NCBI GenBank assembly: GCA_030634235.1
Contig: DAOWBD010000069.1
Location: 1-5,878, forward strand
Length of the DNA stretch: 5,878 nucleotides
Direction of reading: 5' to 3'
From: Candidatus Omnitrophota bacterium
Lineage (GTDB): Bacteria; Omnitrophota; Gorgyraeia; Zapsychrales; Zapsychraceae
Under the pieces are notes generated by a model, which saw only the letters and a program-made list of their open reading frames with translations, did not search any database and had not been told where the DNA came from. This document shows, one piece after another, positions 1-5,701 of the stretch. A program made the position numbers and the translations under genes. Numbering within the stretch: the first letter of the stretch is position 1; every line of letters starts with the position of its first letter.

Positions 1-365
1 ATGAACACAAAAACAAAGCTGATATACGCCAGAAAAAAGTTCACAACAGGGCCGTTTAAAACGACCAGAGAGCGGTGGCCGACCGGTTGTGAATAAAATT
101 CCCCTGGGGCTCCCTTACACTCCATACGGTCATCCCCGGCCATCTTGACATACCCGCCGAGAGGAATTGCATTGATCATATACGTCGTTCCGTTATAGAC
201 CTTGGAAAAAAGTGTCGGGCCAAAACCCAATGCAAACCGCTGGACATCAACGCCAAGACGTTTCGCCGTAATAAAATGTCCCCACTCATGAACAATGATG
301 AGCACGCTTAAAAAAGCGATAAACACAGCCCCGCTCTGAACACCTGAAATAATATTTCCTATCAT
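1..365 (-). CDS. rseP: RseP-type site-2 zinc metalloprotease, N-terminal 121 codons (cut by window edge)
   Basis: This is the 5' part of an intramembrane zinc protease of the RseP/YaeL (M50B) family; translating the minus strand from 365 gives 121 uninterrupted residues to the window edge. The first membrane segment (about residues 12-32) carries the zinc-binding HEWGH motif at residues 26-30. It is followed by the family stretch ending in NAIPLGGYVKMAGDD and by an NGPVVNFFLAY segment matching the conserved (A)GPxxNFxLA element. In characterised members the enzyme cuts membrane-embedded anti-sigma factors after a first periplasmic cut, and it also clears signal-peptide remnants. The PDZ domains and the C-terminal LDG zinc ligand lie outside the window. 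The ATG overlaps the dxr stop as ATGA, and an AGGGA ribosome site lies within the end of dxr, so translation is probably coupled. It is the last visible gene of the uppS-cdsA-dxr-rseP unit. Family identity is firm; the physiological substrate is unknown. Confidence 0.94.
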   Translation of the reverse strand, partial: MIGNIISGVQSGAVFIAFLSVLIIVHEWGHFITAKRLGVDVQRFALGFGPTLFSKVYNGTTYMINAIPLGGYVKMAGDDRMECKGAPGEFYSQPVGHRSLVVLNGPVVNFFLAYISFVFVF

Positions 366-1522
366 AGTCTTTCCCTAATAAGCCCTTCCGTTTCCTGCCG
401 GGCCCATCGATCGGCTTCTAATATTTTTTTAAGCGTCGAATCCGTCGTTACTTTGTGGCGGCAAACAATTTTTTCAACGATCCGGAAAATATCTGAAAAC
501 TTGATCCGTTTATTGAGAAAAGCATCGACCGCGATCTCATCAGCCGCATTCAACACACTCGGTAATGTCCCTCCACAATGCCCGACATGGATCGCGAGAG
601 CTAAAGAAGGAAACTTTTTCAAGTCTGGCTTCCGGAAATTGAATTGCCCCACTTCAAAGAAATTAGTGGGCTTCAATCCGGATTCCAGGCGCTCCGGATA
701 CGTCAGCGCGTACTGAATCGGCAAACGCATGTCGGTTATGCTCAACTGAGCGATGATCGATCCATCCTTGAATTCTGCCATCGAGTGAATGATCGCCTCA
801 GGATGAATAACAACCTGGATCTGATCCATCGAAAGTTGGAATAAAACTTTCGCCTCGATAATTTCAAAGCCCTTATTCATCAGCGTCGCGGAATCAACCG
901 TGATCTTCTTCCCCATTTTCCAACGCGGATGGTCGAGGATCTGGCCAACAGACAGCCGGTCGAATCGTGACTTCGGCACGTTGAGCAATGCCCCACCGGA
1001 AGCCGTTAAAAGAACTTTCTTTAGTTCGCTGCGGTTTCTTCCCTCTAAACATTGAAAAATCGCGCTTTGCTCACTGTCAACGGGAATGATCATCGCCTTA
1101 TGTCGTTTCGCTTCCTTCATAAGGATATCCCCGGCGATCACAAGGGCCTCTTTGTTAGCCGGAGCAACGATCTTCCCAGCACGAACCGCGCTTAAAAACG
1201 GCCTTAAGGCCGCGCTTCCGCGCATGGCAATCACAACAATATCGACAGACCGCAAAGCAACCAGGCCCTCAAGGTCTTCCTCTACATTAAGAATGCGTAT
1301 TCGTCGCCCTCCGACATTCCCTTTAAGATACGCCACGCCCTTGGCGTTGGCAGCAACATAGGCAGGCGAAAACTTTTTGATCTGACGCTCAAGCAGTTTA
1401 AAATTATTATACGCGGTCAATCCGACAACTTTGAATTTATCCGGAAAACGCTCAATAACTTTTAGCGTGCTGATTCCAATTGACCCCGTCGATCCGAGGA
1501 TAACAACTTTTTTAAGGCCCAT
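362..1522 (-). CDS. dxr: 1-deoxy-D-xylulose 5-phosphate reductoisomerase (MEP pathway)
   Basis: This NADPH-dependent enzyme converts 1-deoxy-D-xylulose 5-phosphate to 2-C-methyl-D-erythritol 4-phosphate, the committed step of non-mevalonate isoprenoid synthesis in the cytoplasm. The 386 residues are close to the family's usual 380-400. The N-terminal nucleotide-binding loop is GSTGSIG (residues 10-16), and ANKEALVIAG is at 122-131. The metal ligands are visible as D149 and E151 in PVDSEQSAIFQ and E220 in LMNKGFE. The active-site flap has LDHPRWKMG (196-204), the substrate region has HPEAIIHSM (240-248), and the C-terminal element GGTLPSVLNAADEIAV is at 317-332. One oddity is glutamine at 152, where many homologues, including E. 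coli (H153), have histidine; another is LTASGGALL in place of the common SGGPF. The start overlaps the end of cdsA by 11 bp and has no clear Shine-Dalgarno, so coupling to cdsA translation is likely. The stop overlaps the rseP start. Its product feeds the isoprenoid supply used by UppS. Confidence 0.97.
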   Translation of the reverse strand: MGLKKVVILGSTGSIGISTLKVIERFPDKFKVVGLTAYNNFKLLERQIKKFSPAYVAANAKGVAYLKGNVGGRRIRILNVEEDLEGLVALRSVDIVVIAMRGSAALRPFLSAVRAGKIVAPANKEALVIAGDILMKEAKRHKAMIIPVDSEQSAIFQCLEGRNRSELKKVLLTASGGALLNVPKSRFDRLSVGQILDHPRWKMGKKITVDSATLMNKGFEIIEAKVLFQLSMDQIQVVIHPEAIIHSMAEFKDGSIIAQLSITDMRLPIQYALTYPERLESGLKPTNFFEVGQFNFRKPDLKKFPSLALAIHVGHCGGTLPSVLNAADEIAVDAFLNKRIKFSDIFRIVEKIVCRHKVTTDSTLKKILEADRWARQETEGLIRERL

Positions 1523-2339
1523 TTTTTATTAAGATCTGTGCCATATAAAAATAGAACACCGGCGCCGAAAATAAAAGGCTGTCAATCGCATCCAACACAC
1601 CGCCCAAGGCCGGCAACAATTTCCCTGAGTCCTTAACATTACAGTCGCGCTTAATGAGAGATTCAGACATGTCGCCAAGTTGCCCGATCCCGCCAAAAAA
1701 GAAACCAATAAAAGCCACATGAATAATAGAAAGATTCAGTTCAGCCGGAAGCAAAGCTCTAGAAAGCACTGCCGCAAGCGCGCTAAACAAAAAACTCCCG
1801 ACACTTCCCTCGATCGTTTTGTTAGGACTGACCCTCGGCAATAATGGGTGCTTCCCTATCTTGCTGCCGATCAATAACGCGCCCATATCTCCGCATTTTG
1901 TGACCAACAGAATAAATCCGAGGAGCTTGATACCCCCAGCACCGGGAATAAGAAACCTGATCTTGATCAAGAAACTAAAGAACCATGAGACATACAGAAC
2001 GCCAAAGAGTGTTGTCGAAATACCGACGATCGCATTGGTATTGTCCCGGCGGTTTAATTGTAAAATGAAGATTAAAAGAAGGACCAGAACAATAAAGAGC
2101 AACTCCCATCTTTTTGTCGGCTCAAATTGAAAAAAGATGGACAACGGGATCATTATCCCGAAGATAATCCCGGTATAGCTATAAATGGGAATGCCTTTTT
2201 TCTTAATCAAATAAAAGAACTCATAAAGCCCGCCGATCGTTAAAGCTAAAAGCACAATAATAAACACCCACCTGTTCAAGACAGCGCAAATGCTTAGCGA
2301 AATCATAATCGTCGAACTTACCAGGCGGTCTCTACTCAT
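1512..2339 (-). CDS. cdsA: Phosphatidate cytidylyltransferase (CDP-diacylglycerol synthase)
   Basis: This multi-span inner-membrane enzyme transfers CMP from CTP to phosphatidic acid, giving CDP-diacylglycerol for all later phospholipids. I chose the ATG at 2339 (275 residues). It has an AGAAGGG ribosome site 7 nt upstream and lies 4 bp after the uppS stop. The frame stays open to an ATG at 2465, but that extension is only uppS read in another frame, with no hydrophobic character. Hydrophobic stretches fill about residues 8-35, 55-95, 104-147 and 180-222. Family landmarks are KCGDMGALLIG (148-158), SPNKTIEG (171-178) and the C-terminal signature from S227 to D253. That signature keeps SLIKR, the KD pair (236-237) and GGVLD, but has PALGG where PGHGG is usual and LDAID where LDRID is usual. 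The last 11 bp overlap dxr. The family call is firm; the substituted signature is the only reason for caution about activity. Confidence 0.93.
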   Translation of the reverse strand: MSRDRLVSSTIMISLSICAVLNRWVFIIVLLALTIGGLYEFFYLIKKKGIPIYSYTGIIFGIMIPLSIFFQFEPTKRWELLFIVLVLLLIFILQLNRRDNTNAIVGISTTLFGVLYVSWFFSFLIKIRFLIPGAGGIKLLGFILLVTKCGDMGALLIGSKIGKHPLLPRVSPNKTIEGSVGSFLFSALAAVLSRALLPAELNLSIIHVAFIGFFFGGIGQLGDMSESLIKRDCNVKDSGKLLPALGGVLDAIDSLLFSAPVFYFYMAQILIKNGP

Positions 2340-2343
2340 TCGA

Positions 2344-3075
2344 TTACCCTTCTGTAGCCAGTTTACCGAACCGTCTTTCCCGTCTTTGATAATCAAAGAT
2401 AGCTTTTTTGAATTCTTCTGTGTTAAAGTCCGGCCAGAATTTTTTTGTAAAATAAAATTCCGCATACGATAGCTGCCATAAAAGAAAATTGCTGATCCGC
2501 TGTTCGCCCGAGGTCCGAATCAAAAGGTCGGGATCAGGAAGCCCGTTGGTATACAACGACCGGCTTATCGTATCCTCACAAATATCCTCGACATTTAGTT
2601 GTCCCGACCGGACCGATTCAGCAATACTCTTGACCGCATCAATGATCTCAAGACGAGAACCATAATTAAATGCTAAATTGACGATTAGCCCTGTATTGTT
2701 CTTTGTTTCCTCAATAACAGCCGCGATCGTTTCATAAAGAGTTTTCGGAACCCTTTCCTTCCGACCGATCATTCTCAACTGGATATTATCATTCTTTAAC
2801 TTCTGAAGTTTCTTATCAAGAACAGCTGTCAGGATGCTCATAATAAGGGAAACCTCATTTTCCGGACGGCCCCAGTTCTCGGTCGAAAATGTGAACAACG
2901 TGACCACTTCAATGCCCATTTCCTGCGCCGCATCAATAATCTCCTCAACTCGCCGGACACCTTCGATATGACCCTTAGCCCTTGAAAATGATTGGCTCTC
3001 TGCCCAACGGCCATTGCCATCCATAATGATCGCAACATGCCTTGGGACTTTTTCTTTATCAATCTGTTCGGACAT
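2344..3075 (-). CDS. uppS: Isoprenyl transferase, probable undecaprenyl diphosphate synthase
   Basis: This is a cis-prenyltransferase that adds isopentenyl units to farnesyl diphosphate to make the lipid carrier for peptidoglycan and surface polysaccharide precursors. It is soluble but acts at the inner membrane. The 243 residues match the family (about 230-260). Signatures are IIMDGNGRWA (16-25, with catalytic D19), FTFSTENWGRPENEV (61-75), LAFNYGSRLEI (134-144) and the C-terminal block LPDPDLLIRTSGEQRISNF (179-197). FLLWQLSYAEFYF and RRERRFG follow that block. The ATG at 3075 is preceded by a GGAG/AGG-rich ribosome site, and the residues just after it align with the family N-terminus. It opens the four-gene uppS-cdsA-dxr-rseP unit, a widespread order; the frr/pyrH/tsf genes often found just before it are absent here. 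A strong hairpin ends 29 nt before the start and could gate transcription. Product chain length cannot be read from the sequence. Confidence 0.96.
   Translation of the reverse strand: MSEQIDKEKVPRHVAIIMDGNGRWAESQSFSRAKGHIEGVRRVEEIIDAAQEMGIEVVTLFTFSTENWGRPENEVSLIMSILTAVLDKKLQKLKNDNIQLRMIGRKERVPKTLYETIAAVIEETKNNTGLIVNLAFNYGSRLEIIDAVKSIAESVRSGQLNVEDICEDTISRSLYTNGLPDPDLLIRTSGEQRISNFLLWQLSYAEFYFTKKFWPDFNTEEFKKAIFDYQRRERRFGKLATEG
2347..2353 (-). promoter_or_regulatory. Ribosome binding site that fixes the cdsA start
   Basis: On the minus strand AGAAGGG lies 7 nt before the ATG at 2339, inside the last codons of uppS. No comparable site precedes the longer open frame starting at 2465, so this decides for the 275-residue CdsA. 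Its position within uppS suggests translational coupling of the two genes. Confidence 0.7.
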
Positions 3076-3104
3076 ACCTGCCTGCTCCGTTCCTGTACAA
3101 ATAA

Positions 3105-3129
3105 AATGGGGGATGACCCATCCCCCATT
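3105..3129 (-). terminator. Perfect 11-bp hairpin with T-rich tail just upstream of uppS (terminator or attenuator)
   Basis: The arms 3105-3115 and 3119-3129 are exact inverted complements (AATGGGGGATG against CATCCCCCATT) around a 3-nt loop. Five G-C pairs in a row sit in the middle of the stem. Read on the minus strand, the stem runs directly into TTATTTG, so together with the stem's last bases there is an ATTTTATTT tract. No such tract follows it on the plus strand, so it is oriented to act on leftward transcripts. It lies 102 bp beyond the stop of the coiled-coil gene, which it could terminate. It also ends 29 nt before the uppS ATG, so any uppS transcript started upstream must pass through it. 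The tail is interrupted by one A, so termination may be incomplete. Confidence 0.62.
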
Positions 3130-3231
3130 AGAAAACCCAGCAAACCATAGAAACGTATTACTTAATTCATCACATTAACTCACATTCCCCTCTACAAAGA
3201 AAACTATAAGGTAGAACACTCAGTCCAATGA
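3130..3231. other. Rest of the intergenic region between the coiled-coil gene and uppS
   Basis: There is no reading frame worth calling here. On the minus strand a TAATAC hexamer (3156-3161) resembles a -10 box but has no convincing -35 at 16-18 nt. TCACAT occurs at 3170-3175 and 3180-3185, exactly 10 bp apart, with a third copy at 3232-3237 in the end of the coiled-coil gene. No dedicated uppS promoter could be identified with confidence. Confidence 0.4.
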
Positions 3232-3576
3232 TCACATCGGCAATACAAGCGATTGCAGCTCCTCGATCCTTTTATCAAGGTTCTTCTTGATCGCGGCTGC
3301 TTTATCTAAACGCATTTTCAGATCTTCGTTAACGGCCCTGGTTTTGTTAAGGACATCTTCCATCTGAGCAACTTTATCCTGGGCCCTTTTCACCTCATCC
3401 GTTAACGAGCTAACCTTCTGTTTCGTTTTCTGAAGATCCTCTTCAAAAACCAGACGTTTGTAACGTTCACTGTTGAGTTTCTCTTCCGCATAACCAGCAT
3501 CCTGGCTATAACGTATCGCTAAACCACAACTTAAAACGAGCAACACAATTACAAATCCAATTAATACTATTCTCAT
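3232..3576 (-). CDS. Small membrane-anchored coiled-coil protein, function unknown
   Basis: I do not recognise a family for these 114 residues. Residues 1-22 form a hydrophobic segment after a short MR start, giving either a signal anchor or a signal peptide. LVLSC (13-17) resembles a lipobox, but leucine at -2 and the continuing hydrophobicity after C17 make a simple transmembrane anchor more likely. From about 30 to 110 the chain is rich in K, E, D, Q and R with leucine/valine spacing typical of a coiled coil (for example EEDLQKTKQKVSSLTDEVK). It has almost no glycine or proline until the final VLPM. This predicts a rod projecting into the periplasm. The start at 3576 has a GAGG/AAGG ribosome site. 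The gene begins 44 bp after the OmpA-type lipoprotein, with no terminator between them, so the two are probably co-transcribed and may form a complex. That link is inference from neighbourhood only. Confidence 0.8.
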   Translation of the reverse strand: MRIVLIGFVIVLLVLSCGLAIRYSQDAGYAEEKLNSERYKRLVFEEDLQKTKQKVSSLTDEVKRAQDKVAQMEDVLNKTRAVNEDLKMRLDKAAAIKKNLDKRIEELQSLVLPM

Positions 3577-3620
3577 TTTCGCCTTACCTCGAGTAATAAG
3601 TGATTAATAATAAAAGGCCC

Positions 3621-4229
3621 TTACCTGCCTGGCATCGTCTTAGGTAAAATAACGATCTCGACGCGGCGGTTATCCTGTTTCCCCGCTTTCGTTGCATTGG
3701 ATGCAACGGGCCGGAATTCACCATATCCGGTTGCCGACAAGCGCTTCGGACTGATCCCTTCATTATCTTCAAGGTGATGCAAAACGCTTAACGCTCTGGC
3801 TGTTGATAATTCCCAATTCGACTTCCATCCGGAATGCGTGATCGGCACATTATCCGTATGTCCTTCGATCCCAACGTTCAAATCAGAAACGGTAGTTTTT
3901 AGGACAGAAGCAACTTTCTCCAGTTTACTTAATGAATCAACGCGAAGATCGGCTTTTCCGGAAGCAAACAGAACTTCAGATACGAAAGTAATGACCAGGC
4001 CCTTATCAAGCATATCAATTTGAACCTCATCATCATCGATTTCGGAACTTAAGCGTGATTCCAGCTCCTGCTTTGCCCGCTCCAAATCGGTCAATTGGCT
4101 CTTCAATTGGGAGATCTTCTCAACATCAGAACGTCTACCTTTTTGAAAAATTAAGGTGCATCCGCTTAAAGAAATACTTATAGAAACAACCATCACCAAC
4201 GAAAGAAATTTCAAAAAATGTTTATGCAT
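3621..4229 (-). CDS. OmpA-family peptidoglycan-binding lipoprotein (Pal-like)
   Basis: This is a 202-residue predicted lipoprotein. The N-terminus has basic residues, a hydrophobic core and the lipobox LSGC (21-24), so C24 would be lipidated. Residue +2 is Thr, not Asp, which under the E. coli sorting rule favours the outer membrane. A short coiled coil (about 35-62) leads into an OmpA C-terminal domain (about 70-197). Landmarks are LFASGKADL (87-95), GHTDNVP (123-129), NWELSTARA (138-146), GYGEFRPVASN (168-178) and NRRVEIVI (187-194). D126 and R145 match the Asp and Arg that grip diaminopimelate in peptidoglycan-bound OmpA domains. The domain details resemble MotB and YiaD as much as Pal, but MotB's membrane helix is absent and no tol genes are nearby, so I give no symbol. 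Expected role: a non-covalent tether of outer membrane to cell wall. It has its own promoter and a perfect ribosome site, and it probably shares a transcript with the coiled-coil gene downstream. Confidence 0.92.
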   Translation of the reverse strand: MHKHFLKFLSLVMVVSISISLSGCTLIFQKGRRSDVEKISQLKSQLTDLERAKQELESRLSSEIDDDEVQIDMLDKGLVITFVSEVLFASGKADLRVDSLSKLEKVASVLKTTVSDLNVGIEGHTDNVPITHSGWKSNWELSTARALSVLHHLEDNEGISPKRLSATGYGEFRPVASNATKAGKQDNRRVEIVILPKTMPGR

Positions 4230-4236
4230 GCTCTCT

Positions 4237-4242
4237 CCTCCT
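4237..4242 (-). promoter_or_regulatory. Perfect Shine-Dalgarno of the OmpA-type lipoprotein
   Basis: AGGAGG reads on the minus strand 7 nt before the ATG at 4229, inside a purine run from 4231 to 4244. It is the strongest ribosome site in the window, as would suit an abundant envelope lipoprotein, and it fixes the start with the full signal peptide. Confidence 0.8.
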
Positions 4243-4255
4243 TTTAGAATAACTC

Positions 4256-4284
4256 ACAGTATCATAGGCAGAATTTAAAGTCAA
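4256..4284 (-). promoter_or_regulatory. Sigma70-type promoter for the lipoprotein/coiled-coil pair
   Basis: On the minus strand TTGACT (4279-4284) matches five of six -35 bases. After 17 nt comes TACTGT (4256-4261) as the -10 box, preceded by TG one base upstream, which gives an extended -10 element. The -10 itself is weak (3 of 6). Predicted transcription would begin near 4249, leaving about a 20-nt leader with the Shine-Dalgarno. Confidence 0.55.
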
Positions 4285-4288
4285 GAAA

Positions 4289-4316
4289 ATTATACCAACT
4301 CAGTGCCCTGCAATAA
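4289..4316 (-). promoter_or_regulatory. Possible second, upstream promoter in the purA-lipoprotein gap
   Basis: A perfect TATAAT (4289-4294, minus strand) lies just ahead of the better-supported promoter. Its -35 candidate is poor: TTATTG at 4311-4316, 16 nt away. It could be a tandem start site or chance in an A/T-rich gap. Confidence 0.28.
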
Positions 4317-4325
4317 GATAGGTTC

Positions 4326-5597
4326 CTAACGAACAATAATTTGATCCCGTTTTGTTCCGATCGAGATATACTTAACCCCGACTTTTAAAAGCTGCTCAAG
4401 GCATTTGATATAATTCCGCGCATTTCGGGGAAGTTTCTGATAAGAACGTATCCCGCTTGTTGGTGACATCCACCCATCCACTTCCTCGTAAATCGGTTTT
4501 GCCTTGCTTAGAACCTCGAAATCCGTTGGAAAATCCTTATAGACCTTCCCCCGATATCGATACCCCGTGCATATCTTTATTTTCTTAAGATCATCAAGAA
4601 CATCCAGCTTCATGATCGCAAGATCAGAAATGCCATTGACGATGACCGCGTACCTGACAAGGACGCTGTCAAACCAGCCACAACGACGCGGGCGACCTGT
4701 CGTTGCCCCAAACTCATTACCTTTCGTCCGGATTTCTTCCATAAGACGTGTCGAGAATTCTGTCGGGAAAGGCCCTTCGCCAACACGCGTCGTATACGCC
4801 TTAACGCACGCAATCGCCTTATCAATCTTTGTCGGCGCAATACCGCTCCCAACACAAACACCCCCAACGATCGAGTTTGAGGATGTGACGAAAGGATACG
4901 TCCCAAAATCAATATCAAGAAAGGTCCCTTGGGCCCCCTCAAAAAGAATCGATTTCTTCTTATCGATAGCCCGATTAAGGTACAACATCGTGTCACATAT
5001 GTACGGCGCTAATTTCTTCCCGTACGCTAAATATTCCTTATAAACACCGTCGAAAGAATACGCCTTATGGTTAAAGACCTTTTGGAAAACTTCATTCTTC
5101 TCTCTAAGATTATCCTCTAACTTTGCCCTGAGAACCCGGGGATTGAGCAGATCGACCATCCGAATGCCGCAGCGGGTAACCTTATCAGCATAACACGGGC
5201 CGATCCCGCGTCCTGTCGTGCCGATCTTATTTTTTCGCTTCGTCTCCCGCAATCCGTCTAAAACCCGATGGTACGGCATCACCACATGGCATCGATCAGA
5301 TATCTTTAAACGTTTCGACGTAACATTCAATCCCCTCTTCTCTAAAGCCTTGATCTCCTCTAGCAACGCAAGCGGGTCAACAACAACCCCATTGCCGATC
5401 ACGCAAACCTTACCTTTATGCAGGATCGCCGAGGGAAGCAAGTGAAAAACATACTCCTTGTCTCCGACAACAACCGTGTGGCCGGCATTATTCCCACCCT
5501 GATACCTGACCGTTACGTCCATATCCATGGAAATAATATCAATAAGTTTTCCTTTTCCTTCATCGCCCCATTGGGCTCCCATTACAACAAGATTCAT
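4326..5597 (-). CDS. purA: Adenylosuccinate synthetase
   Basis: This enzyme joins IMP and aspartate using GTP to give adenylosuccinate, the first committed step from IMP to AMP in the cytoplasm. Its 423 residues match the family (about 420-435). The N-terminal QWGDEGKGK (9-17) holds the catalytic Asp (D12, E. coli D13), and NNAGHT (36-41) holds the catalytic His (H40, E. coli H41). GTTGRGIGPCYADK (126-139) is the family signature, and FEGAQGTFLDIDFGTYPFVTSSN (219-241) and ATTGRPRRCGWFD (298-310) follow. The C-terminal SIGTKRDQ (412-419) is in the guanine-contact region, where many homologues have GPxR. The ATG at 5597 starts directly at the conserved N-terminus and has an AGGAG site 4 nt upstream. 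It has its own leader with a TATAAT box. The gap before the next gene shows no hairpin terminator, so some readthrough is possible. It is the only cytoplasmic nucleotide-metabolism gene here; its place beside envelope genes has no evident functional meaning. Confidence 0.98.
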   Translation of the reverse strand: MNLVVMGAQWGDEGKGKLIDIISMDMDVTVRYQGGNNAGHTVVVGDKEYVFHLLPSAILHKGKVCVIGNGVVVDPLALLEEIKALEKRGLNVTSKRLKISDRCHVVMPYHRVLDGLRETKRKNKIGTTGRGIGPCYADKVTRCGIRMVDLLNPRVLRAKLEDNLREKNEVFQKVFNHKAYSFDGVYKEYLAYGKKLAPYICDTMLYLNRAIDKKKSILFEGAQGTFLDIDFGTYPFVTSSNSIVGGVCVGSGIAPTKIDKAIACVKAYTTRVGEGPFPTEFSTRLMEEIRTKGNEFGATTGRPRRCGWFDSVLVRYAVIVNGISDLAIMKLDVLDDLKKIKICTGYRYRGKVYKDFPTDFEVLSKAKPIYEEVDGWMSPTSGIRSYQKLPRNARNYIKCLEQLLKVGVKYISIGTKRDQIIVR

Positions 5598-5672
5598 TAG
5601 ACTCCTCTCTCCAATTTGATCACACTAATTTCTTGCGATCGTGCAAAACATGTTAGCATTCATCGTTTATAT

Positions 5673-5701
5673 ATTATAATCACTGTCTTCGTCACTACGA
5701 A
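5673..5701 (-). promoter_or_regulatory. Probable purA promoter
   Basis: A perfect TATAAT (5673-5678, minus strand) is preceded at 17 nt by TTCGTA (5696-5701), a weak -35 (3 of 6) that overlaps the stop codon of the upstream membrane protein. Transcription would begin near 5666, giving a leader of roughly 70 nt. That leader contains the 8-bp palindrome AACATGTT (5647-5654) and a CGATCG palindrome (5637-5642), either of which could be a protein site. I see no purine-riboswitch core. Confidence 0.42.

Noticed and set aside
453..1361. Several plus-strand open frames opposite dxr
   Set aside because: They are antisense shadows of dxr with no motifs and no supporting start signals.
2340..2465. N-terminal extension of CdsA to an ATG at 2465
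   Set aside because: These 42 codons lie wholly over the uppS 3' end, are polar and unlike CdsA. The ATG at 2339 has a good ribosome site and gives the normal family length.
3621..4229. MotB flagellar stator protein
   Set aside because: The OmpA domain is MotB-like, but the N-terminus is a lipobox signal peptide rather than a plug-bearing transmembrane helix, and there is no motA neighbour.
4230..4325. Rho-independent terminator after purA
   Set aside because: No stem of useful length followed by a T tract could be found in this gap on the minus strand.
4567..5043. 158-codon plus-strand open frame inside purA
   Set aside because: It lies entirely antisense to a well-supported PurA, has no ribosome site or recognisable motif, and its residues simply mirror purA codons.
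5598..5672. Purine riboswitch in the purA leader
   Set aside because: The leader is only about 70 nt and shows no three-way-junction pairing or known purine aptamer core. Only short palindromes are present.
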